Origin: Dromaius novaehollandiae
Taxonomy: Eukaryota > Chordata > Aves > Casuariiformes > Dromaiidae
Direction of reading: 5' to 3'
Assembly: GCF_036370855.1 (NCBI RefSeq)
Contig: NW_026991398.1
Coordinates: 868,001-932,000, forward strand
Length of the DNA stretch: 64,000 bases
Shown here: piece by piece, positions 34,960-46,036 of the stretch
Position numbering within the stretch: the stretch's first letter is position 1
Layout: every line of letters begins with the position of its first letter
Translations under genes and position numbers: made by a program
Notes under the pieces: generated by a model
Seen by the model: the letters and a program-made list of their open reading frames with translations, nothing else
What the model was told of the DNA's origin: nothing
The model's database searches: none

Positions 34960-36175
34960 TGACATGGCCTCGCCAGAGCCCGATTGCCTTCTATGATTAA
35001 ATAGGTCTGTTGGTGGTTGGAGAGAAGAAAGTGTCTTTCAACTTGATTTTAGCAAGGTGTTGGACACTGTCTCCCACAATATTCTTGTGGAATACAATTT
35101 AGAACTTTACCGTCTAGATGGGTGGACAACCAGATGGCTAAAGAACTTGTTGGGTGGTCAGGCTCTGAGGGCAGTGGTAAGTGCACAGTACTCTTCTTGG
35201 AGGCCAGGGAGAAGTGGAGCACCATGGGGTCTCTCCAGGAACTTGTCCTGTTCAACAACTTTATTAGTGACATGGAAGAGGCAACACTCATCATGCTTGC
35301 TGAGGACCCAAAACTGGAGGCGGGGGCAGGTCTTATGCTTGAGGGCTGCCACTCAGAGGGACATGGACAGGCAGGAGGAATGGGCTGTCAGGAACCTCAT
35401 GGAATGCAACAAGGACAAATGCCAGGTCTTGCACCTGGGAGAAACCAACACCCCATAGTGTTACAGGCTGGGGCCTGAGTGCCTGGGAAGCAGAACTGTG
35501 GAAAAGGACCTGAGGGTGCTGGGGGACAGAGGCAAAACATGAGCCAGCAGCGTTGCCTGGCAGCAAAGAGGGCCAGAAGCATCGTGGTCTGTCTGAGCAG
35601 GGGCACAGGCAGGAGGTTGAGGGAAATGATGATCGTCTCCTAGTCGGTATTCATTAGATCACCTAGAGAATACTGTATCCAGTTTTGGGTTCCCAGGGAA
35701 CGAAAGAGGCTGATAACTAGGAGCAAATTTGGCCGAGGCCCTCAGCACAGTCAGGGAGCTGGAGCACCTGCTCTGTGAGGAAATGGGGCTTGTTCAACTT
35801 GCAGAAGAGATGGCTTTGGAGGGATCTCACAGCAGCTTTCCAATGGTTACGAGGAGGTTATCCAGAAGATGGAGCCAGGCTCTTCACCGAGGTGCACAGT
35901 GGGAGGACAAGAGGCAATGGGCATTGGCTGAAAGAAGAGACATTCATGCAGGAGATAAGGAAAAGCTTTTCCACTATGGGGATGGTCAAGCATTGGAAGC
36001 GGTTGCCCAGAGAGGCTGTGCAGTCTCCTGCCTTGGAGGTTTCAAAGACCAGACTGGATGAAGCCTGGAGCAACCTGGTCTGACCCCAGAGCTGACCCTG
36101 CTGTGAGCAAGGAGATTGGACTAGGGGCCTCCTGGGGTCCCCTCCTCCACCCTGAAGGAGTCCATGATTCTTCCC
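34960..36175 (+). mobile_element. CR1 LINE fragment, broken (copy b)
   Basis: This covers the RT C-terminal half through the 3' end. The RT block DTVSHNILVE (35066) is followed by a degraded catalytic box (LAEDPKLEAG near 35300 where the family has FADDTKL), CQVLHLGETNTP (35420), EHLLCEE (35763), the WLRGGYPEDG region, and the CR1 terminus GGAGATTGGACTAGGGGCCTC...CCATGATTC (36110-36170). It corresponds to the right half of copy c at 59640-60775, so it was present in the duplicated unit. Confidence 0.85.
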
Positions 36176-38735
36176 ACTCTCAATCTTCTCTTGTTGGTGC
36201 TTGGGAAAGGATGCAGGTTCCCTGTGACAGTGGAAGTAGGCCAGCTTTCTTGTGCTCCTCCAGGCAGAATTATTCAGATGCAGGGCTTCTTGGCAGGAAT
36301 CCCCCAAAGAGCCTTGATCCATTCTTTGCTTCACTTTTAATTTCCTTTTTTTCCTATTTTCTCCCCTTCTAAATTTGTATCTTTTACCATTCTGATTGTT
36401 CCCATACAGCCCACCCCACCCCTGCTTACCCTTAACTCATTGGTGCTGTTTTGGTTTAGTTTGGGGTTTGGGGTTTTTTTGCTTTTTTTTTCATTTTGAC
36501 ACAGATGAACTTTAGTCCAGAAGACTCTTGAGAAACTCAGGTGATTCGGACAACAGATACCTCATGGAGATTTACAAGAGAAGTGTCAAGTCCTGCGCCT
36601 AGGCGGGAATAAACCTGTCCATGAGAAGAGGCTGAGGGACCTGCTGAAGTGGAGGCAAAGGGCAGGAGAGAAGGAGCCTGTGACTGCTGGAAGGGTGGTT
36701 TCAGAGATGATAGAGCTTTTCTTGGTAGTGGGAAATAGCATGAGAAAGAGAAAAAGCCACAAACAGCAGTTTGTGGGGTTTAGATGTGACATGAAGAAAA
36801 GAAAATGTCACTCATAGGGTAGTGCTGTGGTGCTACAGGTCACCCAGAGGGAGTCCGAGTTCAGCCCCTGGCTTTGTGTTTCAAGGAAAAGCAAGTGAGG
36901 ACAGGAAGACTACAGATTAGGACAGGTCAGGATATCGCAGGCTGAGAGCAAGGTGGGGAAGCAGCTTGAGTGTCTACAGTTTGCAGGGAAACAGGCACAG
37001 GTGTGGGAAAGCATAGCACAGCCTGTGGTGGAGATGGCCAAGGGAACTGCCAGGGCTGAAACCTCCCAACACAGCGAGGTCTTTGTCCTCTTCCTATGGC
37101 TGGTGTCTCTGCCACCAAGGCCCATGAGAAGACACCATTCCTTAAAGCACTGTGGCCTTGCTGCCTCCTTGTCCCCCGGGAGCACAGGAGGTGCCGTATC
37201 ATGGTCTAGCATTTGGCATTGCACACCCCAACCCTCACACTGCCCCCAGGAAGAGCCCTGAGCAATGCAGGATGGAAAGAATCACCCTACCCAGGGGCTG
37301 GCTGTCAGTGCCTGGCTGCTCTGCTTGATAACACACATCCAGGTTGACTTGGCATCACAGCCACCTGCACATTGCCTTTGCCTGGCTGCAATCAGGGCCT
37401 CCAACTTTCTGCTCTAATCAGCCCCTGGGGAGACTTTGGTGGTAATTGTCCTCAGTGGGACCTGTTAACACTCCAAGAAACTTGGGATTTGCTTCTGACT
37501 TTAACTTCTTGAGAGATTTCTTCAGCCTCTTCTCAGCATCTGAGGTTCACAGGCTCAGCACCAAATACACCCGAGGGGTCATGAAAATGCAAAAACCCCT
37601 GAGGAGCCATGACTCCTTCCATAATTTTCCTCAGTTCTTCAAGTCTTACGTGGCTAATTAGAAAGTTTCCAGGAGTGTACTGAGATTAGGCAGATTTCAA
37701 TGAGCACCTGAAAAAGAAAGATGTCTGCTTCTGAAGCTTTCTTTATTCTTGACTTTTTGGAATAAGAGATACCCACATTCTCCAACTGATACTGACCCAC
37801 AGTGTCTCTGAATGAAGTCTGGGCATGTAGGACAAGCAGTATTTTTGATAGGAGACATGTATGGACAACCTTCCTCCCCAGCTCCCCAGCCCTGCCAGTT
37901 CCCTCATCAGCCACTGGGGACTTAGAGCACTCTGGTTAAAATCTAACCTTTTTCCTCTCAGGTCTGTAGCTGAAGGTTACAGCTCATGTGCAACAATTCC
38001 CACCTGCTTTCCTTAGAGAACTAGCTGCAAACAGGCACAGAAGGATGTCTTAATTGTGAAGAAACCAAAATAAAATTCGAAAGAGTTTAATAAAAGATAA
38101 AAGACACTCCTCAACTCCATACCAAGTCCAAGTTGCCTCCAGTGAGCTCCACTGCCCACAAGATATAACTTTCCTTGAAATGTTCTCGACAGATAGATAG
38201 GAGAGGATAGACAAGAAGCAGAGCAAAGGAGCTGACTAAAGAGACAGTGAGACTGCTGAAGAATGAGGCAAGCTTCAGACTCCCAGAAGCTCAGAGCATC
38301 AACAGGAGAGTTGAGAGGTATCTGAATGATAAAGAGCAAGGGGAGGAGGAAAACTGAGAAATTATGGAAAGTGCATGTGTCCAGACAGTCTGCTGTAAAG
38401 ATGCCTTTAGAAATGATGAATTTAATCAAGAGATGTGGACATATGTGAGAGATCACTGAGATTTTATCCACAGCCTAATAGACAGAGCAGTGGAAACACA
38501 AGGTCAAGGGCAGATCAATATTTCTTCTCCCCAGATTAATACCTTTCCTGAAGGTTTCCACTATTTCATCACAGGAAAATATTGACATTAAAATTAGCCA
38601 ATCATTTGAGCTGATGAAAGTGGGCTTCTATTTTTGAAATGGTGAAAACAGTTCTTCCCCTTTCCAGGCAGAGCTCAGGTGTCCAGCCACAAGCATCCAG
38701 TGGCACTTGGAGACGCCCTGGAGCCATTCTGAGGA
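36176..38735. repeat. duplicated block X, copy 2
   Basis: This matches 60776-63290 in direct orientation with few differences, and 8350-10564 in reverse. A CR1-like scrap lies at 36580-36670 (GTCCTGCGCCTAGGCGGG). An open frame of 152 codons on the minus strand (38013-38471) has a 150-codon counterpart in copy 3 but is broken in copy 1; I do not recognise it. The block is cut off near 38735, where tandem-repeat sequence begins. Confidence 0.8.
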
Positions 38736-39760
38736 CAAAAAGCACATCACACCACCACTTATCCCAGCCAAGAGGAGATATGGGTGGAAGGATGGGGAGA
38801 GGCAGAAAAAGGGGACACAGCTGCTGTGTTGATTGTGAGGTCCTACCTATGAGACTGCTCCTTGCCCATCACTGGCAGAGACAGGAGTGACCTCACAGTC
38901 CCCTTCACAGCCATGTGCCTCAAACTGGCCCTTGAGATTGTGAGAATATCAGCCTGTCAGAAACCAGTACCCTCACCATCATGTTCCAAACCCAAGTGGC
39001 TGCTGCTGCCATGTCAGCTTCCTGGGTGGACATGATCCATCTATGCGTGTGCTGCCATCCAGTCAGGTACTAAGTGAGATCAGAAGTCACCTCACAAGGG
39101 AAATGCAGTGTCTTGCACCTGAGGAAGAATAACACCAAGCACCAGGGCATGCTGGGTGCTGACTGGCTGGAAAGCACCTTGGCAGAGAAGGGCCTGGGTG
39201 TCTTGGTAGACAACATGAAGCAGCATGAGGCAGAAAAGTGTCCTTGTGGCAAAGGCTGTCCCTGGGCTGTAATCGGAAGAGCGTTCCAGGAGGGCCAGGG
39301 CTCTGTGCCTGCAGGCTCCGTGTCAGCAGGCTGTGTGCCTGCTGTCTAATCAGATCCCCAGGCAGAAGTGACCTCACAAACACCTGCCTTAGGCCTGAGC
39401 CACAGGCTGACCTATCAGCTGCTCAGACAGAAGTCACCTCACAATCATCTATCAAGCCAGGGGGCCTGCTGCTGACCCTTCTGCTTCTCTCATGGACATG
39501 ACCCAGCTATTTGCTTGCTGCTATCCAATCAGGTATTACAGCAGAGGTGACTTCCCAATCAGCATCCGAGCCATGTGCCTCTCGATGGCCTATCAATAGC
39601 TGAGACTGCAGTCACCTCACAGTCACCTTCACTGCCAGGTGCTTCTTACTGGCCTATCAATCAGCTGCTCCATCATAGATGACTGCACAATAAGCATCCG
39701 AGCTGTCTACTTGCAGCTGGCCTAGAAGGGAGGCCCCAGAGGCCCCTAGAAGGCCCCAGA
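38736..39760 (-). repeat. ~63-bp tandem repeat array, reverse orientation
   Basis: Reverse-orientation units with GTGACCTCACA, CATGTGCCTC and GGCCTATCA motifs occur at about 38830-39075 and 39340-39740, split by a CR1 fragment. Example: ACCTCACAGTCACCTTCACT near 39616. The units are as diverged as those near 3 kb. Confidence 0.75.
39085..39260 (+). mobile_element. CR1 LINE fragment inside the tandem array
   Basis: Translated, it gives the CR1 RT block VLHLRKNNTKHQG followed by GADWLESTLAEKGLGVLVDN, which is the LHLG/AEKDLGVLVD region of the family. It is flanked on both sides by ~63-bp repeat units. Confidence 0.75.
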
Positions 39761-39764
39761 AGTG

Positions 39765-40210
39765 TTAAATTCAAGAATCTCCAACAAGGAACCCTTTCTG
39801 AAAGATGACTTCTTGTATTCCAAATACTTTAAGCTCCATATTTCTAGGTATTTCACAGTCTGTGTGGCATATCTGGCTGCAGATCCTGGCAAGAGCTTTG
39901 GAAGTTCAAGGCCTGAACCTCAGTGCACAGAAGGCAGCAGGCTGCCAGCATCCCTGGCTCTGGCCACCAGGGCAGCCTGGGCCCTGCGAGCCAAGTCACC
40001 TCCTCACCTCCAAGGGCTCCCCAGCTCCCCAGCCTGGCAGCACTCCCCACGCACAGCACTGCTCTCTCCAGACACTTCCTCTCATGATAAGTACAAAGAC
40101 ACTGGAGCCACCACCCATCCCTAGCACAGGGCACCCCACCACTGTGACACACCAAACCTCTGACCCCTCGCCTCACAGAGCCAACACGTGCCTCTGCAGC
40201 AGGGACACGC
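39765..40210 (+). repeat. inverted duplication arm B, partner
   Basis: Reverse complement of 4684-5155. Homology begins at AGTGTTAAATTCAAGAATCTC (39760) and fades near 40210. The long open frame across it (39805-40473) continues past the homologous part and has no recognisable domain. Confidence 0.7.
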
Positions 40211-40789
40211 AGGGCACAGCACCATACGTGGCAGCAGCCAGGGCATCCCCAGGGCCCCTAAACACACACAGACCAACTCTCCAGCCCTTCCATTCCCTTC
40301 CAGTCCTCCAAGACCTTCGAACGGGGACTTCCTCTGAACAGTCCCTAACAGCCCTACCCTGCTCACTTCCCACCTCCAGGAATCCAAGGACAGAGATATC
40401 CTTCAGATCTGGGAGAAAAATCTCAGCAGCCCCCTGGTATTTTGATGTGGAAGAATATTCCGCAGCGCACTAACACATAAAATCAGAGATTGCCAATGTC
40501 ACTGCTCACACCAGCACTTCACTCATTTAGCAGCGTAAAAATTCTAGCTGGACTCCTTCGCCCACCGGCAGCAGGCTGTAAGCCTGTACTTAGGAAGAAG
40601 TGCATGGTTAAAATCCATGTCTACATTCACCAGTGAACATCATCCACATTTTAAACATAGCAGTATTAATTCATGATGAGGCAGTGGGATAACATTTCTG
40701 ACAGATGGTGTGGAATATTATCTGCTTCTGCTTGATTTACTAGTTGCATCTCTATCCTGCTGTAGAGCTCTGCAGGTGTCAATCCCTCC
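40211..40789. other. spacer, no gene seen
   Basis: Nothing recognisable beyond the tail of the chance open frame from the neighbouring block. It is AT-richer toward the right. Confidence 0.35.
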
Positions 40790-41210
40790 TCCCGGCACAC
40801 TCACCAAACCCAGGAGTGACCTCACCACCAACATCCAAGCCATGGGCCTTCTCCTGGCCTAGCAGCTGCTCGGAGAGAAGTGACCTCATAAGTCCATACC
40901 CCCACCAGGTGCCTGCTGATGGCCTATGGGCTTCAGAGACACAAGCTGCCTCAAAATAACTTCCCCTGCCATGAACATGCTGCTGGCCTGCCAAGTACTC
41001 TGACCCAGGAGACCTCACAGTCTGCTTCCACACCCATCTGCCTGCTGCTGGCCTATCAGGGACTCAGGAAGAAGCAACCTCATCATCAACAGCCGAGCCA
41101 CGTGGCTCCTGCTGGCCTGGCACCTACTGATCAAGAGCTGATTTGACACTGGGGATCTCCTGGCCCTGCTCTCGCAGACAGCCGTGACCTCCCTGCCCAC
41201 AGCCCGGCCA
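40790..41210 (-). repeat. ~63-bp tandem repeat array, reverse orientation
   Basis: About five to six reverse-orientation units, for example GTGACCTCACCACCAACATC at 40816 and CTGCTGGCCTATCAGGGACTC at 41045. They degrade into GC-rich sequence after about 41130. Confidence 0.75.
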
Positions 41211-41640
41211 CGCGGCTATTGCCGCCTGCAGCTGCCCCTGCCTCCCCCAAGGCTCAGCCAGCTCCTGAGCGGCCACCCGGACTCACCCAGGGGCCTCGCA
41301 ACGCTCATCGGGCAGCAAAACACCCACTACACACCAGTTACTGCCCCAAGAGAACATCAGCTTCTGCCTAGGTCGTACCTACACCTGGCCTGTGAAACTT
41401 AGCAATTGCAGAAAGGCCTGCAATAATTCTGGGCAACATCTCCTAACAGCAGGATTGCATGGGAGCAGCGACCATGGAGCTGGAGACAGCAGGGCCTCAT
41501 GGCCCAGGCAGAGGGAGAAGCCTTCCCACAACTCCCAAGTCTGGCTCCTGCCCCAGTGCTGAACACACCCAGCAAATCCTCCCCACCCCCAGGACAACAA
41601 GCACTCTCCTGGTTGGGGCCCTGACACTCTGAGACACGGG
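41211..41640. other. spacer, no gene seen
   Basis: GC-rich sequence without recognisable coding motifs. Its left end may still be decayed tandem-repeat sequence. Confidence 0.35.
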
Positions 41641-42560
41641 GAAGGACTGCGGCCAGGGCATCTCAGCGGGTGGAACCAGCAGAGCCGGGATTCAGCAGCT
41701 CTGCAGCCCGGCCTGGGAGCAGGGCTAATGGCACCGGCCAGGGCAGCACTGGCCGCCCAGCAGCTGCCAAGGCCCTGCAGGAGCCCAGCAGCTCCCAGCA
41801 CAGAGCTGCTCTGCAAACACCCTCCCGGCTGCTGCCAGGGCTGCAGGGCTGCGGCCCAGCAAGAGGCCCGGAGCAGCCGCAGCGGCTGGGGCCCGGCGGG
41901 ACCCGTGGGGACAGCCTCTCTGCGAGCCCTGGAAACGCACTGTTCAGGACAAAAGGGAGCCTGGGGCAGGGCCCTGGTGAGGCCCCCAGCAGCCTGCTGC
42001 ACTCCCATTGGCTGACGGAGCCATCAGTCAAGGCCAGCCCGCCCTCCTCCCCTTGCTGGCCAATCAGAGGGCAGCACTGGGGGCGATGCCATGGCAACGC
42101 TGGGCCCTGTGTGACCCTGTGGGCAGCCCCTCCCCTCCCTCCTCCTGCCCCTCCCCTGCCCACCCTGGGGTGCCATGTTGTGGGCAGCAGCCCCGGGAGT
42201 CAGCAGCCCTTGCGCTGCACCCGGCAGGGCTGGGCCGCGGCCAGGCAGGGGCTGCTCTCTGCGGGGCTGGGCTGGGCCCCGGCATGTCGCTCCGCAGGGC
42301 TGAGGAGCCCCAGGGCCCCGGGGCAACCAGGGCCAGAGCAGCTCTGGGCCTGCTGGTGCTGGGCAGCGGAGGTGTGGGGCTGGGAGGGGGTGGGGAGATG
42401 GCCCTGCTGGGCTCCCCCCAGCACTGCCCCCCACGGCTCAGAGAAACAGGCTTGGGGTCGGCAGGGACTTGTGGGGTGGCGATGGCACCCCCACCTGTTC
42501 CCCAGCTGCTCCCCCAAACAGGCTGTCTTTTGGGTGCAGAGGTCTGACCCCAGTTTGCAG
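41641..42560. other. GC-rich, CpG-containing promoter-like stretch
   Basis: CpG is more frequent here than in the rest of the window, CCAAT boxes and CCCCTCCCC boxes are clustered (42007-42165), and open frames run in most phases. A frame starting ATGTCGCTCCGC at 42284 encodes MSLRRAEEPQGPG then a hydrophobic LGLLVLGSGGVGLGGGG stretch before a stop near 42545. I cannot assign it to a family. It could be the first exon or promoter of a host gene or a captured fragment of one. It has no partner in the inverted duplication. Confidence 0.4.
42007..42098. promoter_or_regulatory. CCAAT boxes and X-box-like site
   Basis: An inverted CCAAT (ATTGG, 42007-42011), CCAATCAG (42060-42067; on the minus strand CTGATTGG, a Y-box/NF-Y site), and GATGCCATGGCAAC (42085-42098), one base off a palindromic RFX X-box. 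On the minus strand the X-like site precedes the Y-like site by about 31 bp. Confidence 0.45.
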
Positions 42561-42899
42561 GAGGACAGGGTCTGTGGCCATCGGAGGACAACATCTCTGA
42601 GCCCAAAACATGCTGTACCAAGCTGCAAGTATAAATGGATGCATAGGCAAGGAATAGTGGTTTTCACAAACAAGAAGGTGCCTTGGGGTTATTACAAGGT
42701 GAAGGATGCATTTCCCATATCGACATTTCCAGCAGGCTCCTGAGAGCCCCATGGGAGCTGCAGGACACCGCAGCCTCCAGGACACAGGACCCCTTTCCTG
42801 CCAGAGCAAGATCTCAAAGCAGGCCCACTCAGGGGGAAGCCTGGCCGTGGATTGCCCCTGCCATGAGGGGATGGAGCCAGCCCCACAGGAGCCTTGGGG
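42561..42899. other. spacer, no gene seen
   Basis: No recognisable gene. It lies between the promoter-like stretch and the inverted arm. Confidence 0.35.
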
Positions 42900-43680
42900 C
42901 TCAGGGCAGCACCATCCCCAGGACCCAGGAGTCCTGGCTGCCACATTATCCCCTGAGCCAGACGGAACCCTCAGTCAGGGCTCTTGTGGCAGCCCCCCAC
43001 CCTCACAGCCCAGGATCCACAGCCATTTTTTCAGTAAAGGGTATCAGTGCAAAACCTCGGGAAGGAGCTCCTGAAGCCCTTACCCTTAGAGAGCTGCAGG
43101 AGTGTTGGGAACAAAGAACTTCAGTCCAGGCTGATGGTCTTGGTCCAGCAGTTCTCCATCTCGCTTGCCCCCTTGCCCTCAGCTCTTCTGTCCATCCAGG
43201 GAAAAAGGATGTTCTTCGCATCTCATCACCCAAAACTCCTCTCCAACCTGCTCCTCTGCCTTTCAGCAAAGGGCCCCAAGGTAGCCTGCTACCTCCTGTC
43301 CCCACGTCTTGCCATGGAGCAACTCCAAAGGGCAGCGGTGGTGAGCGTTTGAGCAGTGCGCAGTAGCTATTGGGCCTCACAGGGAAGTGAGGACACTCCT
43401 GCGGCACCAGGGCGACCTCCCTGTGATGCAGCACATCCCACTGTGACCTCAGCTCGTATTATCAGGGGGCTCAGTAGGTCACTGCCATGGAGATGGCAGA
43501 GCCAGGGAGAGAGCAGAGAGATTTCCCCTCACCTCACCTTCCTTCACCCCAGGTATTTGCCAAAAACTTGCTGATAAATTCTTCAGGAACATGTCCAGAC
43601 AGTGCGAAAGGTTGTGATATATCTAAACGGGGGCCGTGGAGAGGTCACTTCTGCACCCCTGTACTGTCAGGTATCTGCAC
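42900..43680 (-). repeat. inverted duplication arm A, partner
   Basis: Reverse complement of 860-1640. The GTGATGCAGCACATCCCACT segment at 43421 and CAGAGCCAGGGAGAGAGCAG at 43498 have exact or near-exact reverse matches near 1120 and 1050. Confidence 0.7.
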
Positions 43681-44219
43681 TGGGCAGACTGTGGGAAGCT
43701 GGGGTTTGGGGGTTGGTTTGGGGTTGGGCATTTTTTAAAGACAAGATCCCACAAGTCATGCGGGATGAAACAGCACAAAGTGTGGCCACAGGCTGAGATG
43801 CTTTGGTGAGCTTCAAAATTGATTTCTGCTGTGGGTCACTCTTTCTGTAGAAGCAGGATGTAGGACCATATGGGGAGAGGATACAGACTTCCTACTTGAG
43901 GCACCAAAGCAGCCTCTTTGTTTTTCAAAGTCCTCAGCAAGGTGTCCCAGTCTGTGGTGCTTAAGGTAGAGATGATACACGAGAAAAGAGCAAATGTGTC
44001 CTGAACACACAGCATCCTGAGAGCTTTATCTGGGACCCTGGTGCCTGCCATGCTTCATAGCCATGGTTACTGGAGTGCCTGAACATGATGCTGCCCATTA
44101 AGAGGAAAGAAAACAAAAATATTCAGCAATGGGAAAAATGTGTGAAGTTTTGAAAAGAGGATTTTTTTTGTCAGTTATCACATTGAGTTATTTTTGGAGA
44201 AGATTTCAGCTTATGACTA
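43681..44219. other. spacer, no gene seen
   Basis: No gene and no clear partner elsewhere in the window. A weak relation to 640-850 (GTGAGCTTCAAAA near 43806 against its reverse near 755) suggests that the arm continues in decayed form. Confidence 0.35.
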
Positions 44220-44940
44220 GGATCTCCTTTTGGGGCTTGATTCATTTGACCACATAGAGAGGCTGTTGCTGCCTGAGATGCCCTGGGATAGCTGTTGTGT
44301 TCCCACGTGGTGCTGGAGATTTTGGAGGCGGCTCCTACAGGACCTTAGCTTGTCATTAGGAAAAGTATCTCCAAACACCTCAGTTGAGAAACCTATTTCC
44401 CTCCATTGATTGGACAGGGAAGTGCAGACAACTGGGTCGGACAGAGACATTTTCACTGGTGGGGTCTGGCATGGGGTGAGATCAGCCTCCTCCCTGTTGT
44501 CCCCGAAAATGAAGTCACACTTCATTGACCGTGCAGGGAATGAAAAGGGATTGTGGTGAGATATTTTCAGGACTCCTTTAAAAGGTCACAGTAACACAGG
44601 TATGTTGAGATTTGTGCAAATTTGGCCATCCAAAAATAGACGAAGCTGGTCACCCTGCTTTCCTCATTAGTCAAGAGAACCCGACACCTCAGAGTGCAAC
44701 ATGCTCTGTGCAAAGAGTGAGGAGTGGCATGGACAGCTGTGGGCAGGGGTGGTTTTCTGAGCACTGGGCTCTGTGTGAGACACAAAAAAATCTTGCTTAA
44801 CGGTGCAGGCCTGAATATAGCAGAACTGTTTAGAAAATGACATGAAAAATGAAACAAGAAAGAAATTGAAAAATAGATTTAAAGCAAAGCAACGTGTTGT
44901 TATACTTTCCAGTTTTTCTTTTTTTGTGTGTTCTTCTCAG
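44220..44940. repeat. duplicated block W, copy 2
   Basis: Direct-orientation match to 7370-8050. It ends at TTCTTCTCAG (44940) where block P sequence starts at once, so block X and the CR1 are absent from the OR4 unit. Confidence 0.7.
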
Positions 44941-45258
44941 GTGTTTGTGTGGGGGCAACTGACTCCCACCCTCCATCTCCAGTGATTACAATGAGAGCTT
45001 AGACAAGAAGCTCACATGCAGACACCTATGTTGTGCTCACTTCAGCTTGGGGAAGGAAAAATCTCAGCTCCTGTGTGTTTGTGGAGTTCACAGAAAGGAT
45101 CTGAATCCCACTGCAGCTCAGGGGCTTCTAATCTGGTGTAAGATGCTTCAATGGACTCATCAGAACCAATATCTGAACCATGTTTCAGTGAGCTCCCTTC
45201 TTGTCCCCGTGTAGGTGTCCTGCCTAGTTACGAGATGGGAATAGGGACTTCCAGAGTG
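44941..45258. repeat. duplicated block P, partial copy (OR4)
   Basis: Matches 13406-13720 (GTGTTTGTGTG... then CTCCCACCCTCCATCTCCAG). It is interrupted by the solo LTR and resumes at 45617 (TTCCACCTCTTTCAGATAAC) up to the promoter module. Confidence 0.75.
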
Positions 45259-45264
45259 GGATGT

Positions 45265-45610
45265 TGATGGAGAGTTAAGGCACAGACTCCTGATGCGGGT
45301 GAATCAGAAGACCCTTTACTGAGGTTTTACACGTATACTTATACCCGTATAGATTCTTCGTATGTAATCTTTCTTACTTGTGATTCGCTAAAGATCATTG
45401 TCCATACGTCTAGCTCTAGCCTACAATTGGTTTAAGCTACAGGGACACGCGGCACATGGGCTGGATTAGTAGGACGCTGACTGTCTTTCTCTGCTTCTTA
45501 CTTCCCCATTTTTGCCTTGCGCAAACACCCTTCTTCCTCTTTTCTCATCGTTCAAGGTCCTTCAAGGACTTTCCAGCAGTTCTATCGAACTGCCTGCTTG
45601 CTCCTCCACA
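45265..45610 (-). mobile_element. solo LTR of an endogenous retrovirus (fossil)
   Basis: A 346-bp insertion in block P starts TG and ends CA. It is flanked by near-identical 6-bp target-site duplications at 45259-45264 and 45611-45616. The other block P copies lack it, so the empty site is visible inside the window. Read on the minus strand it has a TATA-like stretch and an R/U5-like end, which suggests minus orientation. A 6-bp duplication fits alpha-/beta-type (ERVK-like) bird retroviruses; the exact family is uncertain. No internal viral genes remain. It is younger than the duplication that made the OR4 unit. Confidence 0.75.
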
Positions 45611-45699
45611 GGACGTTTCCACCTCTTTCAGATAACCATCCTCTGATGAGACAAATTGCAATGCTGGAATCAGTCTCCCTTCAGTGTTTAGAGAGAGAC

Positions 45700-46036
45700 C
45701 ATCGGTGATTATTTTAGTTTATTGCAGTGAACATTTCCCAGGAGGAGGGAGCACAAGGGACAGAGACATTTGTGTCCTCAGCTGGGCCTCTGCTCCTGAG
45801 TGGGGCCAGGCTCCTGGGATGGAGGGAGCTCATGGCAACCTGGCAGCACTGCCCAGAGACAGCTGTGTGCAGGAGCAGCTCCTCTGCCAAGAGCAGCAGG
45901 GCTGTAGGTACTGCCTGCTGCTGCTGACATGAGCTGAGAGAAGACAGAGAGAGAGAAGACAGAAGTGCAAGGCAGTGTGAAGCGGGAGGGCAGAGGAGAG
46001 CTTGTTCCGAGAGAAATCTTCACAGCCCTTGACACG
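45700..46036 (+). promoter_or_regulatory. OR4 promoter module and untranslated first exon
   Basis: The AT box GGTGATTATTTTAGTTTATT (45704-45723) and the Olf1/EBF-like TCCCAGGAGGA (45736-45746) are followed by the donor GTAAGT at 46037. The distance is 301 bp, 11 more than in the other four copies, because of a short AGAGAGAGAAGACAG-type duplication near 45945. The solo LTR ends about 95 bp upstream of the AT box. Confidence 0.7.

Noticed and set aside
35057-35458. reverse-transcriptase-like open frame as a host gene
   Set aside because: It is a piece of a broken CR1 LINE with a degraded catalytic box and flanking CR1 3' sequence.
39805-40473. 222-codon frame matching a 143-codon frame at 4684-5115
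   Set aside because: The match reflects the inverted duplication; the frames end at unrelated points and lack domains.
42007-42098. an MHC class II gene promoter
   Set aside because: Only the X/Y spacing is suggestive; no class II leader or beta-domain exon was found on either side.
41670-42743. 357-codon plus-strand frame
   Set aside because: It is rich in Ala/Pro/Gly/Ser with no motif and overlaps promoter-like boxes; likely a chance frame in a CpG-rich stretch.
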